This document shows positions 8,048 through 15,886 of a stretch of DNA of 36,468 bases, in pieces. The stretch comes from JAWWPY01 sp964412845 (lineage in GTDB: Bacteria > Actinomycetota > Actinomycetes > Streptosporangiales > Streptosporangiaceae): contig CAYPQM010000060.1 of assembly GCA_964412845.1 (NCBI GenBank), positions 1-36,468 of the forward strand, read 5' to 3'. The notes beneath the pieces are model-generated. The model ran no database searches. It was not told where the DNA came from and saw nothing but the letters and a program-made list of their open reading frames with translations. The translations under genes were made by a program, and so were the position numbers. Each line of letters begins with the position of its first letter. Within the stretch, counting starts at the first letter, position 1.

Positions 8048-9022
8048 GTGGCAAACACCAGCACGCGCACGCTGCGGCTGCTGTCCCTCCTGCAAACACG
8101 CCGGTACTGGCCGGGCGCCGAACTGGCCGGACGGCTGCAGGTTTCGCCGCGCACCCTGCGCCGGGACATCGACCGGCTGCGTGAGCTGGGTTACCCAATC
8201 CAGGCGCAGCGCGGTGTGGAGGGCGGCTACCAACTGGCCGCGGGCACGGCGCTGCCACCGCTGGTGGTCGATGACGAGGAGGCCGTCGCCCTGGCTGTTG
8301 GCCTGCAGGCAGCCGCGCAGGGCGCGGTCGAGGGCATCGCGGAGTCCTCGGTGCGCGCACTGGCCAAAGTGGTACAGGTCATGCCGGCCCGGCTGCGGCG
8401 CCGGGTCGAGGCGCTGGGCGCGATGACGGTGCCCGCAAGCTGGGGGAGCGCGGCCCAGGCGAGTGTGGACCCCGGCCTCCTCACCACCGTCGCACTTGTC
8501 TGCCGGGACAGCGAACGGCTCCGCTTCTCCTACACCGCCGCCAACAACCAGCACACCGACCGGCACGTTGAACCACACCGCTTGGTCCTGCTCGGCCACC
8601 GCTGGTACCTGGTCGGCTACGACCTCGCCCGCCAGGACTGGCGCAGCTTCCGCCTCGACCGCCTCACCGCGCCACGCGGCACCGGGACACGCTTCCGGCC
8701 CCGCCAGCTGCCCGCCGCCGACGCCGCTGCTTTCGTCCGGGCCGGCCTTGACAACGTAATCGCCGCATACGATGTCGAGGTCCTTGTCCAGGCTCCGGCC
8801 TCGGCCGTGCGCCAGCGGATCGGCCGGTGGTGCACGGTCGAGGACATCGACGCCACCCGCTGCCGGGTACGCATGACCGCCGACTCACTGGACTGGCCCA
8901 CCATGGCGCTGGGCGCGGTCGGCGCGGATTTCCAGGTGGTCTCCCCGGCTGAACTGCTCGATCGGGTGCACGACTGGGGCCGCCGATTCAGCCAGGCCAA
9001 CGTCACAATGCACGATGACTGA
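8048..9022 (+). CDS. WYL-domain HTH transcriptional regulator (YafY/PafC-like)
   Basis: A 324-residue regulator. The N-terminus is a winged helix (TLRLLSLLQTRRYWPGAELA, then RLQVSPRTLRRDIDRLRELG). A WYL domain follows in the middle (LRFSYTAANN ... HRLVLLGHRWYLVGYDLARQ, WRSFRLDRL) and a WCX-type C-terminal dimer domain ends the protein. WYL domains bind nucleic acid or nucleotide-like ligands and control DNA-damage and phage-defence genes; many actinomycete copies simply control a neighbouring enzyme. I chose GTG 8048 because the protein then begins MANTSTRTLRLL and GAGG at 8035-8038 sits nine bases upstream; ATG 8039 is in frame but directly abuts that site. Divergent from the DinB gene across about 108 bases, where a shared operator would be expected. 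The exact operator is not obvious. Confidence 0.9.
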   Translation: MANTSTRTLRLLSLLQTRRYWPGAELAGRLQVSPRTLRRDIDRLRELGYPIQAQRGVEGGYQLAAGTALPPLVVDDEEAVALAVGLQAAAQGAVEGIAESSVRALAKVVQVMPARLRRRVEALGAMTVPASWGSAAQASVDPGLLTTVALVCRDSERLRFSYTAANNQHTDRHVEPHRLVLLGHRWYLVGYDLARQDWRSFRLDRLTAPRGTGTRFRPRQLPAADAAAFVRAGLDNVIAAYDVEVLVQAPASAVRQRIGRWCTVEDIDATRCRVRMTADSLDWPTMALGAVGADFQVVSPAELLDRVHDWGRRFSQANVTMHDD

Positions 9023-9173
9023 CGTGGCGGTGCTCCTGAGTCGTCACTGAATCGCCGCCAATCGGTGCGGACGTGTGATCGAGTTCCGGTTAGGCAGGCG
9101 ACCGTGGCCGGCTGCGTGATCATCTCGAGCCCGCGGGCCGAAGCGAGCTGTTCCTGGCGCTAGGGTGCCTGCC

Positions 9174-9860
9174 ATGGATCAGATCACGATCCGCCGGACC
9201 AGAGCTGACCTTCCGGTCTTCGACGAGGAGGCCTGTTTGGAGCCGGTGTCCTCGCTCGGCACCGAGGGCGGCCTGATCTGTGATTTCCAGTTTGGCGATA
9301 CCAGCCTGCGCGTCCTGGAGATGAGGAACCTCCAGCTGCTGCGCGGCAAGATCCGCACGCTGCGGGCCGAACGAGCCGCCATCACCGCCGTGCGCATTGA
9401 CTCTGTCGAGTTCACCGGCTGCGACCTGTCCTCGCTGCGGTGGACAGGAGGGAAGATCTCGCGGGCCCGGTTCGATACCTGCAAAATGCTCGGCGCCCGG
9501 TTCGAGGGCGTGGCCCTGGAACATGCCGTGTTCACCGGCTGCAAGCTGGACTACGCCACCCTTGATCAGGTCCGGGCGGCCGGGCCGGTCATCTTCGCTG
9601 GCTGCTCGCTGCGCGAAGCCGAGTTCACCGGGTGCAACCTGGCTGGCTCGCTGTTCGACGACTGCGACCTGCGCCTGGCCGGGTTCGGCCCGGGCAGCTA
9701 CCGGGGATGCGATCTGCGCGGCAATGACCTGTCGGGGATCAGCGGCACACATCATCTCAAGCACGTCGTCATCGACCGCGCCCAGACGATCCAGCTCGCG
9801 GAAGCGCTCGCAGCGGAACTGGACGTGACCTTCGGCGACGACCTACCCGACCGCCCGTAA
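9174..9860 (+). CDS. Pentapeptide-repeat-like protein
   Basis: A 228-residue protein. From about residue 70 onward there are repeating A/L-x-F/L-x-x steps typical of a right-handed beta-helix made of pentapeptide repeats: VEFTGCDLSSL, ARFDTCKMLGARFEG, AVFTGCKLDYATL, AEFTGCNLAGSLFDDCDLR. Cys recurs at equivalent positions. Known pentapeptide proteins include gyrase-protecting DNA mimics (MfpA/Qnr), but most are of unknown role, and I see nothing that ties this one to gyrase. ATG 9174 is preferred over GTG 9165 because AGGG at 9162-9165 is a suitable eight bases upstream. It stands alone, with an inverted repeat directly after its stop. Confidence 0.8.
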   Translation: MDQITIRRTRADLPVFDEEACLEPVSSLGTEGGLICDFQFGDTSLRVLEMRNLQLLRGKIRTLRAERAAITAVRIDSVEFTGCDLSSLRWTGGKISRARFDTCKMLGARFEGVALEHAVFTGCKLDYATLDQVRAAGPVIFAGCSLREAEFTGCNLAGSLFDDCDLRLAGFGPGSYRGCDLRGNDLSGISGTHHLKHVVIDRAQTIQLAEALAAELDVTFGDDLPDRP

Positions 9861-9917
9861 CGGGACGACGACCATGCAGGTCACGCTGGTCTCGGCTCGA
9901 CCACGGCATCGTCCCGT
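9860..9917 (+). terminator. Inverted repeat after pentapeptide gene
   Basis: ACGGGACGA at 9860-9868 is the exact reverse complement of TCGTCCCGT at 9909-9917. A 40-base loop separates them. It begins at the stop codon of the pentapeptide gene and has no T-run, so it could be a long-stem terminator or only a transcript-stabilising structure. Confidence 0.4.
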
Positions 9918-9976
9918 ACCAGGCATTCTGTTCTGGTGACACTATCCAGCTCAGGCGGGCGCCCGGGGCCGCGGTC

Positions 9977-10291
9977 ATGAGCGTGACGCTATGTGTCTTG
10001 CTCTGGGCGCAGCCAGGCGCCGGAGATGACCTCATCGCCTACGAGGACCGGGTTCTGGGCTTGGTTCCCGGGCATGGTGGCCAGGTTCTGCAGCGTGCGA
10101 GGAGCAACGGCGCCAGCGGGCAGCCGCTGGAGATCCAGCTTCTTGAGTTCCCGTCTGCGGCGGCGCTCGATGAGTACATGACCGACGGCCGGCGGCTGGC
10201 GCTCGCTGATGAGCGGGACCGGGCTATCGCGAGAACCCAGGTCATCGAGGTCGAGCTGATTCCGTCTGCCGGGCCCGGATCAGGCCGCTGA
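9977..10291 (+). CDS. DUF1330-like dimeric alpha/beta-barrel protein
   Basis: A 104-residue protein with the ferredoxin-like dimeric alpha/beta-barrel pattern of DUF1330 and related proteins: a first strand SVTLCVLLWA, a helix DDLIAYEDRVLGLVPGHGGQ, then strands VLQRARS and EIQLLEFPSAAALDEYM, and the conserved terminal helix LALADERDRAIARTQVIEVE. Members are small cytoplasmic proteins, often of unknown function, sometimes related to monooxygenases or EthD. No catalytic residues can be assigned. The start is ATG 9977 (MSVTLC). A clear ribosome site is lacking (GGGGCCGCGG region). The downstream sequence is a relic zone. Confidence 0.7.
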   Translation: MSVTLCVLLWAQPGAGDDLIAYEDRVLGLVPGHGGQVLQRARSNGASGQPLEIQLLEFPSAAALDEYMTDGRRLALADERDRAIARTQVIEVELIPSAGPGSGR

Positions 10292-10344
10292 TCGCACTGG
10301 CTGGCCCGCGGCCGTCCGGAATGTGCTGAGCGGCCGCACGCCGC

Positions 10345-10698
10345 TGGCACGACCATCCTGAGGCGCTCAAGGCCGTCTGCGTGCTGCCCTTCGGCTCCTT
10401 CGACGGCGCGACTGCGGCCGGAATCAGCCTGTTCGACGCGGTGATTCACCAGTGGGACATCGCCGCCGGGGCAGGGATCGGGCACCAGATCGACGAGGAA
10501 CTCGCCGCCGTTGCGCTCAGCGTGGCCAGCCTCCTGGTCACCGACGATGCGCGACTGTCGGGCCACTACGCCGCCCCGATCCTCGTCCCGGCCAGCGCCC
10601 CGCCCAGCGTCCGACTGCTCGCCGCTACCGGACGCCAGCAGCAATCGCACACCCGGCAGCCACCATCAAGCGGAACCCGGCACCACCCCCGGCCCTGA
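10345..10698 (+). pseudogene. C-terminal fragment of TIGR03086/mycothiol-type DinB protein
   Basis: In the frame of 10381 the sequence reads WHDHPEALKAVCVLPFGSF, then GATAAGISLFDAVIHQWDIA and LAAVALSVASLLVTDD. This is the second half of TIGR03086-type (maleylpyruvate isomerase-like, mycothiol-binding DinB) proteins, which have PFG...G...A..LFD...H.WDLA. The first half, with the other metal ligands, is absent: an in-frame stop lies at 10327-10329 and nothing upstream resembles the family. No ribosome site precedes a possible internal GTG at 10381. After about 10640 the frame loses similarity and runs to a stop at 10696-10698. I call it a truncated remnant; expression as a short protein cannot be excluded. 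Confidence 0.7.
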
Positions 10699-10710
10699 AG
10701 GCTGGTCCAG

Positions 10711-11015
10711 GGAATGATCGGAGCCGACATCGCCACGGCTGCGGGCGTGAGCAGCGGCGCGATGTAGGCGCACTTCGCCTCGAAAGCGGATCTTCTCGTG
10801 GACGCACTGCGGGCACACGGGCGGCGGCTGCTCGCCGACGTGTTCGCCACTGAGCCCGGCGGGTCGATCACGGACCTGCTTCTCCTCATCGGCCGGTGGC
10901 TGCCCCGCCGGACCTGCATGCGGTCGACGAGGAAGAATGGGTCGCGTTGCTCACCCAGGTGGTAAGCGCCCTCGCCCCCGCCGGCCTCACCGCACAGACA
11001 GGAACAGCACAGTGA
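10711..11015 (+). pseudogene. TetR-family regulator relic (in-frame stop, frameshift)
   Basis: The frame of 10711 reads GADIATAAGVSSGAM, then TAG at 10765-10767, then AHFASKADLLVDALRAHGRR and LLADVFATEPGGS. This is the TetR helix-turn-helix (I..AAGVS.GAMY.HF.SKADLL) with its invariant Tyr codon changed to an amber stop. The sequence before the recognition helix is missing. Near 10900 the frame shifts; the other frame continues DLHAVDEEEWVALLTQVVSA and ends with TGA at 11013-11015. That stop overlaps the GTG start of the ferredoxin gene as GTGA, so this regulator was once translationally coupled to the ferredoxin-P450 pair. It should no longer make a working repressor unless the stop is read through. 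Confidence 0.75.
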
Positions 11016-11212
11016 AGGTGCAGATCAACCCCGGGCGTTGCCAGGGGCACGGCCGCTGCTACGACATCGCCCCCGGCCTGTTCGGCGACGACGACGAGGG
11101 CTACGGGACGGTTCTCGGCGATGGCGTCGTGCCGCCGGGCCAGGAGCCGGAAGCACGCCTCGCGGCGGCCAACTGCCCAGAGCGGGCGGTCGGCCTCCTT
11201 GAGGGGGCGTGA
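11012..11212 (+). CDS. [3Fe-4S] ferredoxin, P450 partner
   Basis: A 66-residue ferredoxin starting at GTG 11012 (VKVQINPGRCQGHGRC). Cluster cysteines are C10 and C16 in C-x2-H-x2-C arrangement and C55 in AANCPERAV. The His in place of the usual second Cys is the hallmark of the actinomycete [3Fe-4S] ferredoxins that feed electrons to class I P450s. It lies one base upstream of the P450 start, so the two are co-translated and form an electron-transfer pair. No ferredoxin reductase is present in the window, so a housekeeping reductase must serve. The GTG overlaps the end of the TetR relic by four bases. A longer frame starting at 10937 covers relic sequence and is not used. Confidence 0.9.
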   Translation: MKVQINPGRCQGHGRCYDIAPGLFGDDDEGYGTVLGDGVVPPGQEPEARLAAANCPERAVGLLEGA

Positions 11213-11213
11213 C

Positions 11214-12485
11214 ATGGCTGTCGATGACCGCTTCGCCCGCGACTACCGGGAGCCGGACGAAGATCAGCCCCTCGGTACGCGCAGCGAGATCATCACCGGC
11301 CCGGTCTCAGACTGGGCGACCGACTTCTCCCATCTCGAGCCTGAGTGGTCCGCCGACCCCTACCCCATTCAGGACGACCTGCGGCAGCGGTGCCCGGTCG
11401 CGCATACCGGGCGATTCGGCGGCGCATGGCTGCCGACGCGCTACGAGGACGTCGCGGCGATCGCCTACGACACCGGGCGTTTCTCCTCGCGGTCGATCAT
11501 CATGAGCAACTTCCGGCCACCCCGGGAGCTGGCGCCGATCGGCGGCTCCCCGCCGATCTCCTCCGACCCGCCGTTCCACCACGACGCCCGCAAGCTGCTG
11601 CTCCCCGCGTTCACCAAGGCGGCGGTCGCGCGACAGGAACCGGCGACCAGGGCATTCTGCCATTCACTCATCGACGCGTTCGAGGGACGCGACGTCGTTG
11701 ACGCGGCCCGTGACTACGCCCAGCACATCCCGATGCGGGTCATCGCCGACATGCTCGGCTTCCCGCCGGAAGACGGACCGCAGTTCCGTGAGTTCGTCGA
11801 GAACCTGCTCGAAGGCATCAACCTGCCGCCGGACGAGCGCATCGAGCGGGTTAGCAGGCTGTTCGACTACCTGCTCGCCCAAGTCCACGACCACCTCGGT
11901 AATCCGCGTCAGGACCTCACCAGCTACCTCATCAACGCGGAGCTCTACGGCCGCAAGCTCGATCCGTCGCACGTCGTCGGCACAATGGCCCTGCTCCTCA
12001 TCGCTGGCATCGACACGACCTGGAGTGCGATCGGCGCGTCCCTGTGGCACCTGGCGAAGACCCCGCAGGACCGCGAACGGCTCGTCACCACTCCCCGGCT
12101 GCTGCCGACCGCGATGGAGGAGTTCCTCCGCGCCTACGCGCCGGTCACCATGGCGCGGCTGGTAAAGGAAGACATGCACTGGCGCGGCGCCGGCATGAAG
12201 GCGGATGACTGGATCCTGCTGTCGTTCCCGGCGGCCAACCGTGACCCGGCGCAGTTTGACCGGGCCGGCGAGGTCATCATCGACCGCGAGATCAACCGGC
12301 ACGCCGCGTTCGGCCTCGGCATCCACCGCTGCGTGGGCTCACACCTGGCGCGTATGGAACTCCGGGTCGCCCTCGAAGCCTGGCTCGAGCGGATCCCGGA
12401 GTTCACGCTCCACGACCCCTCGGCAGTGACCTGGTCCGCAGGCCAGATCCGCGGGCCACGCACCCTCCCGCTCCGCATCCACTGA
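11214..12485 (+). CDS. Cytochrome P450
   Basis: A 423-residue soluble bacterial P450. The I-helix oxygen-activation motif is AGIDTT (264-269), the K-helix ExxR is E303-F-L-R306, and the heme-binding loop FGLGIHRCVG has the thiolate ligand Cys373. It catalyses an oxygen insertion using electrons from the ferredoxin encoded one base upstream. The sequence style (opening DWATDFSHLEPEWSADPYPI; IHRCVGSHLARMELR) is that of actinomycete CYPs acting on terpenoid or aromatic-type substrates, but I cannot name the subfamily. ATG 11214 follows the ferredoxin stop directly; an in-frame extension to 11121 would overlap the ferredoxin and is unlikely. A perfect hairpin follows the stop. The broken TetR upstream was probably its regulator. 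Confidence 0.95.
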   Translation: MAVDDRFARDYREPDEDQPLGTRSEIITGPVSDWATDFSHLEPEWSADPYPIQDDLRQRCPVAHTGRFGGAWLPTRYEDVAAIAYDTGRFSSRSIIMSNFRPPRELAPIGGSPPISSDPPFHHDARKLLLPAFTKAAVARQEPATRAFCHSLIDAFEGRDVVDAARDYAQHIPMRVIADMLGFPPEDGPQFREFVENLLEGINLPPDERIERVSRLFDYLLAQVHDHLGNPRQDLTSYLINAELYGRKLDPSHVVGTMALLLIAGIDTTWSAIGASLWHLAKTPQDRERLVTTPRLLPTAMEEFLRAYAPVTMARLVKEDMHWRGAGMKADDWILLSFPAANRDPAQFDRAGEVIIDREINRHAAFGLGIHRCVGSHLARMELRVALEAWLERIPEFTLHDPSAVTWSAGQIRGPRTLPLRIH

Positions 12486-12489
12486 TCAC

Positions 12490-12508
12490 GGCCACGCACA
12501 GCGTGGCC
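12490..12508 (+). terminator. Perfect GC hairpin after P450
   Basis: GGCCACGC at 12490-12497, loop ACA, GCGTGGCC at 12501-12508. It is an 8-base perfect stem with a 3-base loop, starting five bases after the P450 stop. There is no T-run, as is common for actinomycete terminators. Confidence 0.7.
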
Positions 12509-12531
12509 CAGCGGCCCGCCCACATCAGATT

Positions 12532-12559
12532 TTGGGAGCACCGGTGGGAGCTGGATAAT
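12532..12559 (+). promoter_or_regulatory. Candidate promoter for SDR gene
   Basis: TTGGGA (12532-12537), a 16-base spacer, then GATAAT (12554-12559), about 76 bases ahead of the SDR start. It lies just beyond the P450 terminator, which fits a separate transcript. By-eye match. Confidence 0.4.
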
Positions 12560-12635
12560 CAAAACCGGCCGCCCAACGGCAGCGGTGGGAAACGGCCGTA
12601 GCGATGGCCTGATGATCAAGAGAGGTGAGTCTCCG

Positions 12636-13394
12636 ATGAAGCCGGTACTGGATGGCACTGTCGCGCTGGTGACGGGGGCTTCGAGCGGTATCGGCGCGGC
12701 CGCGGCCACGGCGCTCGCGGCCCAGGGCGCGGCTGTTGCGCTGGCGGCGCGGCGCACAGACCGGCTGGACACGCTGGCCGCCAGCATCCGCGGCCAGGGC
12801 GGGAGCGCGCTGGTGCTGGAGTCGGACATCACTGACGGGCAGCAGGCGGCCGGCGCCGTTGAGCGCACAGTCGCCGAGCTGGGCCGTCTTGACACTCTGG
12901 TCAACAACGCCGGGGTGATGCTGCTCGGCCCGGCGGCCGGCGCGCCGCTGAGCGAGTGGCAGCGGATGGTGGAGCTCAACGTGCTCGGCCTGCTCTACTG
13001 TGCGCACGCGGCGCTGCCGCACCTGATCCGCGCCGCCGAGGACAGCCCGCGCCAGGTCGCTGACATGGTGAACATCAGCTCGGTGGCGGGCCGGGTGGCC
13101 CGCAACGGCAGCGGCGTCTACAACCTGACCAAGCACGGCGTCGGCGCGTTCAGTGAATCCCTGCGCCAGGAGCTGGCTGGGCGGTACGTACGCGTCTCAC
13201 TGGTCGAGCCGGGCGCGACCGCGACCGAGCTGGCCAGCCACAACCGGCCCGAGGTGCTCGACAGCCTGCGGAGCCAGTTCGGGCAAAGGATGCAGGCCGA
13301 GGACATCGCCGACGCGATCAGCTACATCATCACCCGGCCGCGGCACGTCGCCGTCAACGAGATGCTGATCCGCCCTACCGAACAGGAGCGCTAA
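12636..13394 (+). CDS. Short-chain dehydrogenase/reductase (classical SDR)
   Basis: A 252-residue classical SDR. It has the cofactor motif TGASSGIG (13-20), NNAG at 90-93, catalytic Ser in NISSVAG (148/149), and Tyr162-x3-Lys166 (VYNLTKHG). AARRTDR after the second strand, with Arg at that place, suggests NADP(H). The closest described relatives are actinomycete oxidoreductases that act on small alcohols, ketones or 3-oxoacyl groups; the substrate is not readable from sequence. ATG 12636 is chosen because AGAGGTG at 12621-12627 lies eight bases upstream; an in-frame extension to 12585 has no such site. It may work with the P450 upstream but has its own promoter. It converges on the MFS gene, overlapping it by four bases. 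Confidence 0.92.
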   Translation: MKPVLDGTVALVTGASSGIGAAAATALAAQGAAVALAARRTDRLDTLAASIRGQGGSALVLESDITDGQQAAGAVERTVAELGRLDTLVNNAGVMLLGPAAGAPLSEWQRMVELNVLGLLYCAHAALPHLIRAAEDSPRQVADMVNISSVAGRVARNGSGVYNLTKHGVGAFSESLRQELAGRYVRVSLVEPGATATELASHNRPEVLDSLRSQFGQRMQAEDIADAISYIITRPRHVAVNEMLIRPTEQER

Positions 13395-14674
13395 CCCGGC
13401 GCGGGGATCTGGTTAGCGCCAGCCGGCAGGTGGCGGTCCAGGCGGAGGGCGGCGACGCCGGCCAGGACGCAGGCCAGGATCATCGCGGCGAACAGGCCGG
13501 TCCCCCAGCCGGCGCCGAGCGCGGCCGCCCCGCCGGCGGGGCCGGCCAGAAAGCCGGTGGTGAAGGCCAGGGCGCCGAGCCCGTTGTACCGGCCGGCCGC
13601 ATCCGGTGGGGCAAGATCATTGATGATCGCCGGCAGCGTCGGTGAGAGCAGGCTCTCGCCCAGGGCGAATATGACCATGGCGGCGGCGAAGGCGATGTCA
13701 GCCGCCGGGCCGCCGCCGAGGTGGCCGCCGGTGATCACCACGGCCCAGGTCGCTGCCCAGGCCGCAGCGGCCAGTGCGGCACCGGTGGTGCGCCGGTGGC
13801 CCCCGAGCCGTCGCAGGACGAACAGTTGCGCGCCAACCACCGTCAGTGTGTTGGCCGCGAAGGCCAGGCTGAGAGCGTGAACGCTGATTCCGCCGGGCCC
13901 GGTCGCGTACCCGGCGAGGCTGGACTGGAACTGGCCGAAGCTGACGGTCACGATAACCGCGGTGAGCGCCCAAACCCGCAGGAATGCCTTGTCCCGGAGC
14001 ACCTCCCGGAACCTGGTCCGCTCATGCCGGGCCGGACGCCGTCCGCTGACGCGGCGGGCTGTTGAGCCGAGGCGGGCCAGCACAGGCAGGAAGGCGAGGA
14101 ACGAGGCAGCGTCAGCGAGGTAGACGGCGACAAAGGTGCCAGGCCGGGTGACGCTTACCACAGCCGCCGCGCCCAGCGCGCCAAGGCCAAGCCCAGCGTT
14201 CAAGCAAGCATGCCGAACCGAGAACACCGCCGAGCGATCGGCCGGATCGACCAGGCTGGCCAGGAGCGCGTCCTGGGCGGGCCAGATCACGGCCACCCCC
14301 AGGCCGAGCAGGCCAGCCGCCCCGAACAAGGCGGCGGCAGTATGCGCCAGGGCCAGGGCGATCGAGCCGGCCGCGGCCACCAGCAGGCCAGTCATCAGCG
14401 CCCGCCGCGGCGACCACCTGTCGGCCACCGCGCCCCCCACGGGGTTGCCGAAGAGCGAGGCCAGGGCGACCGTGGACACGACGAGCCCCGCCGGGCCATA
14501 GCTGAGCCCCCGGACCTGGTGCGCGTAGATGAACAGGCAGGGCAGGGTTAAGCCGCTTCCGATGGCGGAAGCGAAGTCGCCGCTCAGTACCACCCACGCT
14601 GGACGCGGCAGCACCGGGAGGAGCCCCGGGCGGCGGCCCGGGCTGCGGCCCCGGATATCCGGGCCGCCGGTCAT
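13391..14674 (-). CDS. Major facilitator superfamily transporter
   Basis: A 427-residue MFS protein with about 12 hydrophobic segments. Between helices 2 and 3 is the family loop GGAVADRWSPRRALMTG, the motif-A type G-x3-D-R-x-S-x-R of drug exporters. The long central loop is basic (ARRVSGRRPARHERTRFREV). Similar proteins are drug/proton antiporters (DHA1-like) exporting hydrophobic compounds or peptides. Its ATG at 14674 overlaps the stop of the TPR gene by four bases, so it is the third gene of the repeat-peptide/TPR/MFS unit. An exporter in this position would fit a role in releasing or clearing a small molecule or peptide linked to the first two genes; that is inference. Confidence 0.9.
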   Translation of the reverse strand: MTGGPDIRGRSPGRRPGLLPVLPRPAWVVLSGDFASAIGSGLTLPCLFIYAHQVRGLSYGPAGLVVSTVALASLFGNPVGGAVADRWSPRRALMTGLLVAAAGSIALALAHTAAALFGAAGLLGLGVAVIWPAQDALLASLVDPADRSAVFSVRHACLNAGLGLGALGAAAVVSVTRPGTFVAVYLADAASFLAFLPVLARLGSTARRVSGRRPARHERTRFREVLRDKAFLRVWALTAVIVTVSFGQFQSSLAGYATGPGGISVHALSLAFAANTLTVVGAQLFVLRRLGGHRRTTGAALAAAAWAATWAVVITGGHLGGGPAADIAFAAAMVIFALGESLLSPTLPAIINDLAPPDAAGRYNGLGALAFTTGFLAGPAGGAAALGAGWGTGLFAAMILACVLAGVAALRLDRHLPAGANQIPAPG

Positions 14675-15882
14675 GCCGGCGGGCCCAGGCGGTCCAGCGC
14701 CTCGCCGGCGGCCACCACATGAGGGTGATCACCGGGCAGCCGGGCCGTCAGGATGGCCGCGGCACGGGCGGTCAGCGCTGCTGCCTCATCCTGCCTGCCC
14801 TGGCATGCGACGGCGGCCGCCAGGTTCAGCAGGGTCAGGCCGACTTCAGCGTCCTGCGGTCCAAGAACGGCTTCGAAGATCCGCAGCGACCGGCGGCCAA
14901 GCGCCTCGGCTTCCTGGCTGTGTCCCTGGTCGCCGCGCAGGACCGCGAGATTGGCACACGTCATCGCGACCTCGAAATGATCGGGCCCGTAGTGGTTTTC
15001 GAACATCGCCAGGGCCCGGTGGTAGGTGTGCGCGGCGTCGCCGTAACGCCCGGCGAGGTGGTAAAGGGCTCCCAGGGCGGTCAAGTCACGGCCGACATCT
15101 GGATGACCGGCGCCGACCCCTTCGGCCCGCAGCGCCAGGCCTTTCTCAGCGAGGGGGATCCCGCTGCTGAAATCGCCCCGCGAATGGGCCAGGCCACCCA
15201 GGTTGTGCAGCAACCCAGCCAGTATCAGCGGATCATGGCCCGGCAGGCCGTCAGCAGCCGCCATGGCGCGCCGGTAGGCGGCCTCAGCCGCATCGAGGTC
15301 CGAAGCATGCTTGTATACCACCCCCAGCGCGTTCGCCGCCGACAGCACGGCCAGCGACGTCTCGCCCACCGCCGCTGACGCCCGGTCCAGCACCGCGCGG
15401 AGCCGGGCCGCGGCGGCATCGAACTTCCCCGCGAGCCGCTCCAGGCCGGCCAGCCGCTCCTGGGCCTGGCACCACAACAGCAGGCGGCCATCGTCCCCGC
15501 CTCCCCGCTCGGCATCCCCGGGAACGGTATCTTCCAGAACGGCGATCGCCGCAGCGGCCGTGACGGCGGCGTCGCCGAAACGGCCCAGCGATTCCTCGAT
15601 CTCCGCGACCGTGACGAGCAGTGCGGCCGCGTCGGTCCCGCCTGCCAGTCCCGCCGCCTCCAGCCCGGCGCCGGCGATGTCCAGCGCCGCGAGGGGATCT
15701 CCTCCGTCGAGTGTGGCCAGCGCCTGGTCCCGCAGGGCCAGCGCCTTGTCCGCGGCGAAGCTGACGGCCGGGGCGGCCAGGTCATCGTGCACCGCTCCGG
15801 CATGGGCGGCGGCCCCCCGCCCCGCTGGGGCGTCCGCCCCCGCGAGAAGCCGGCCGGGCGAGGGAACCGCCACCTCACTCAC
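14671..15882 (-). CDS. Tetratricopeptide-repeat protein (kinesin-light-chain-like)
   Basis: A 403-residue protein made mostly of TPR helices. Clear repeats run from about residue 180 to 385, with the TPR_12/kinesin-light-chain spacing of about 42: LGVVYKHASDLDAAEAAYRR, LHNLGGLAHSRGDFSSGIPL, LGALYHLAGRYGDAAHTYHR, CANLAVLRGDQGHSQEAEAL and LLNLAAAVACQGRQDEAAAL. The N-terminal 180 residues are more degenerate Ala-rich helices. There is no HTH, NB-ARC or catalytic domain. TPR stacks bind peptides or protein tails. The gene starts at GTG 15882, four bases after the stop of the 56-residue repeat peptide, and its end overlaps the MFS start. The context makes the repeat peptide a candidate ligand; this is untested. 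Confidence 0.88.
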   Translation of the reverse strand: MSEVAVPSPGRLLAGADAPAGRGAAAHAGAVHDDLAAPAVSFAADKALALRDQALATLDGGDPLAALDIAGAGLEAAGLAGGTDAAALLVTVAEIEESLGRFGDAAVTAAAAIAVLEDTVPGDAERGGGDDGRLLLWCQAQERLAGLERLAGKFDAAAARLRAVLDRASAAVGETSLAVLSAANALGVVYKHASDLDAAEAAYRRAMAAADGLPGHDPLILAGLLHNLGGLAHSRGDFSSGIPLAEKGLALRAEGVGAGHPDVGRDLTALGALYHLAGRYGDAAHTYHRALAMFENHYGPDHFEVAMTCANLAVLRGDQGHSQEAEALGRRSLRIFEAVLGPQDAEVGLTLLNLAAAVACQGRQDEAAALTARAAAILTARLPGDHPHVVAAGEALDRLGPPA

Positions 15883-15886
15883 CTGT

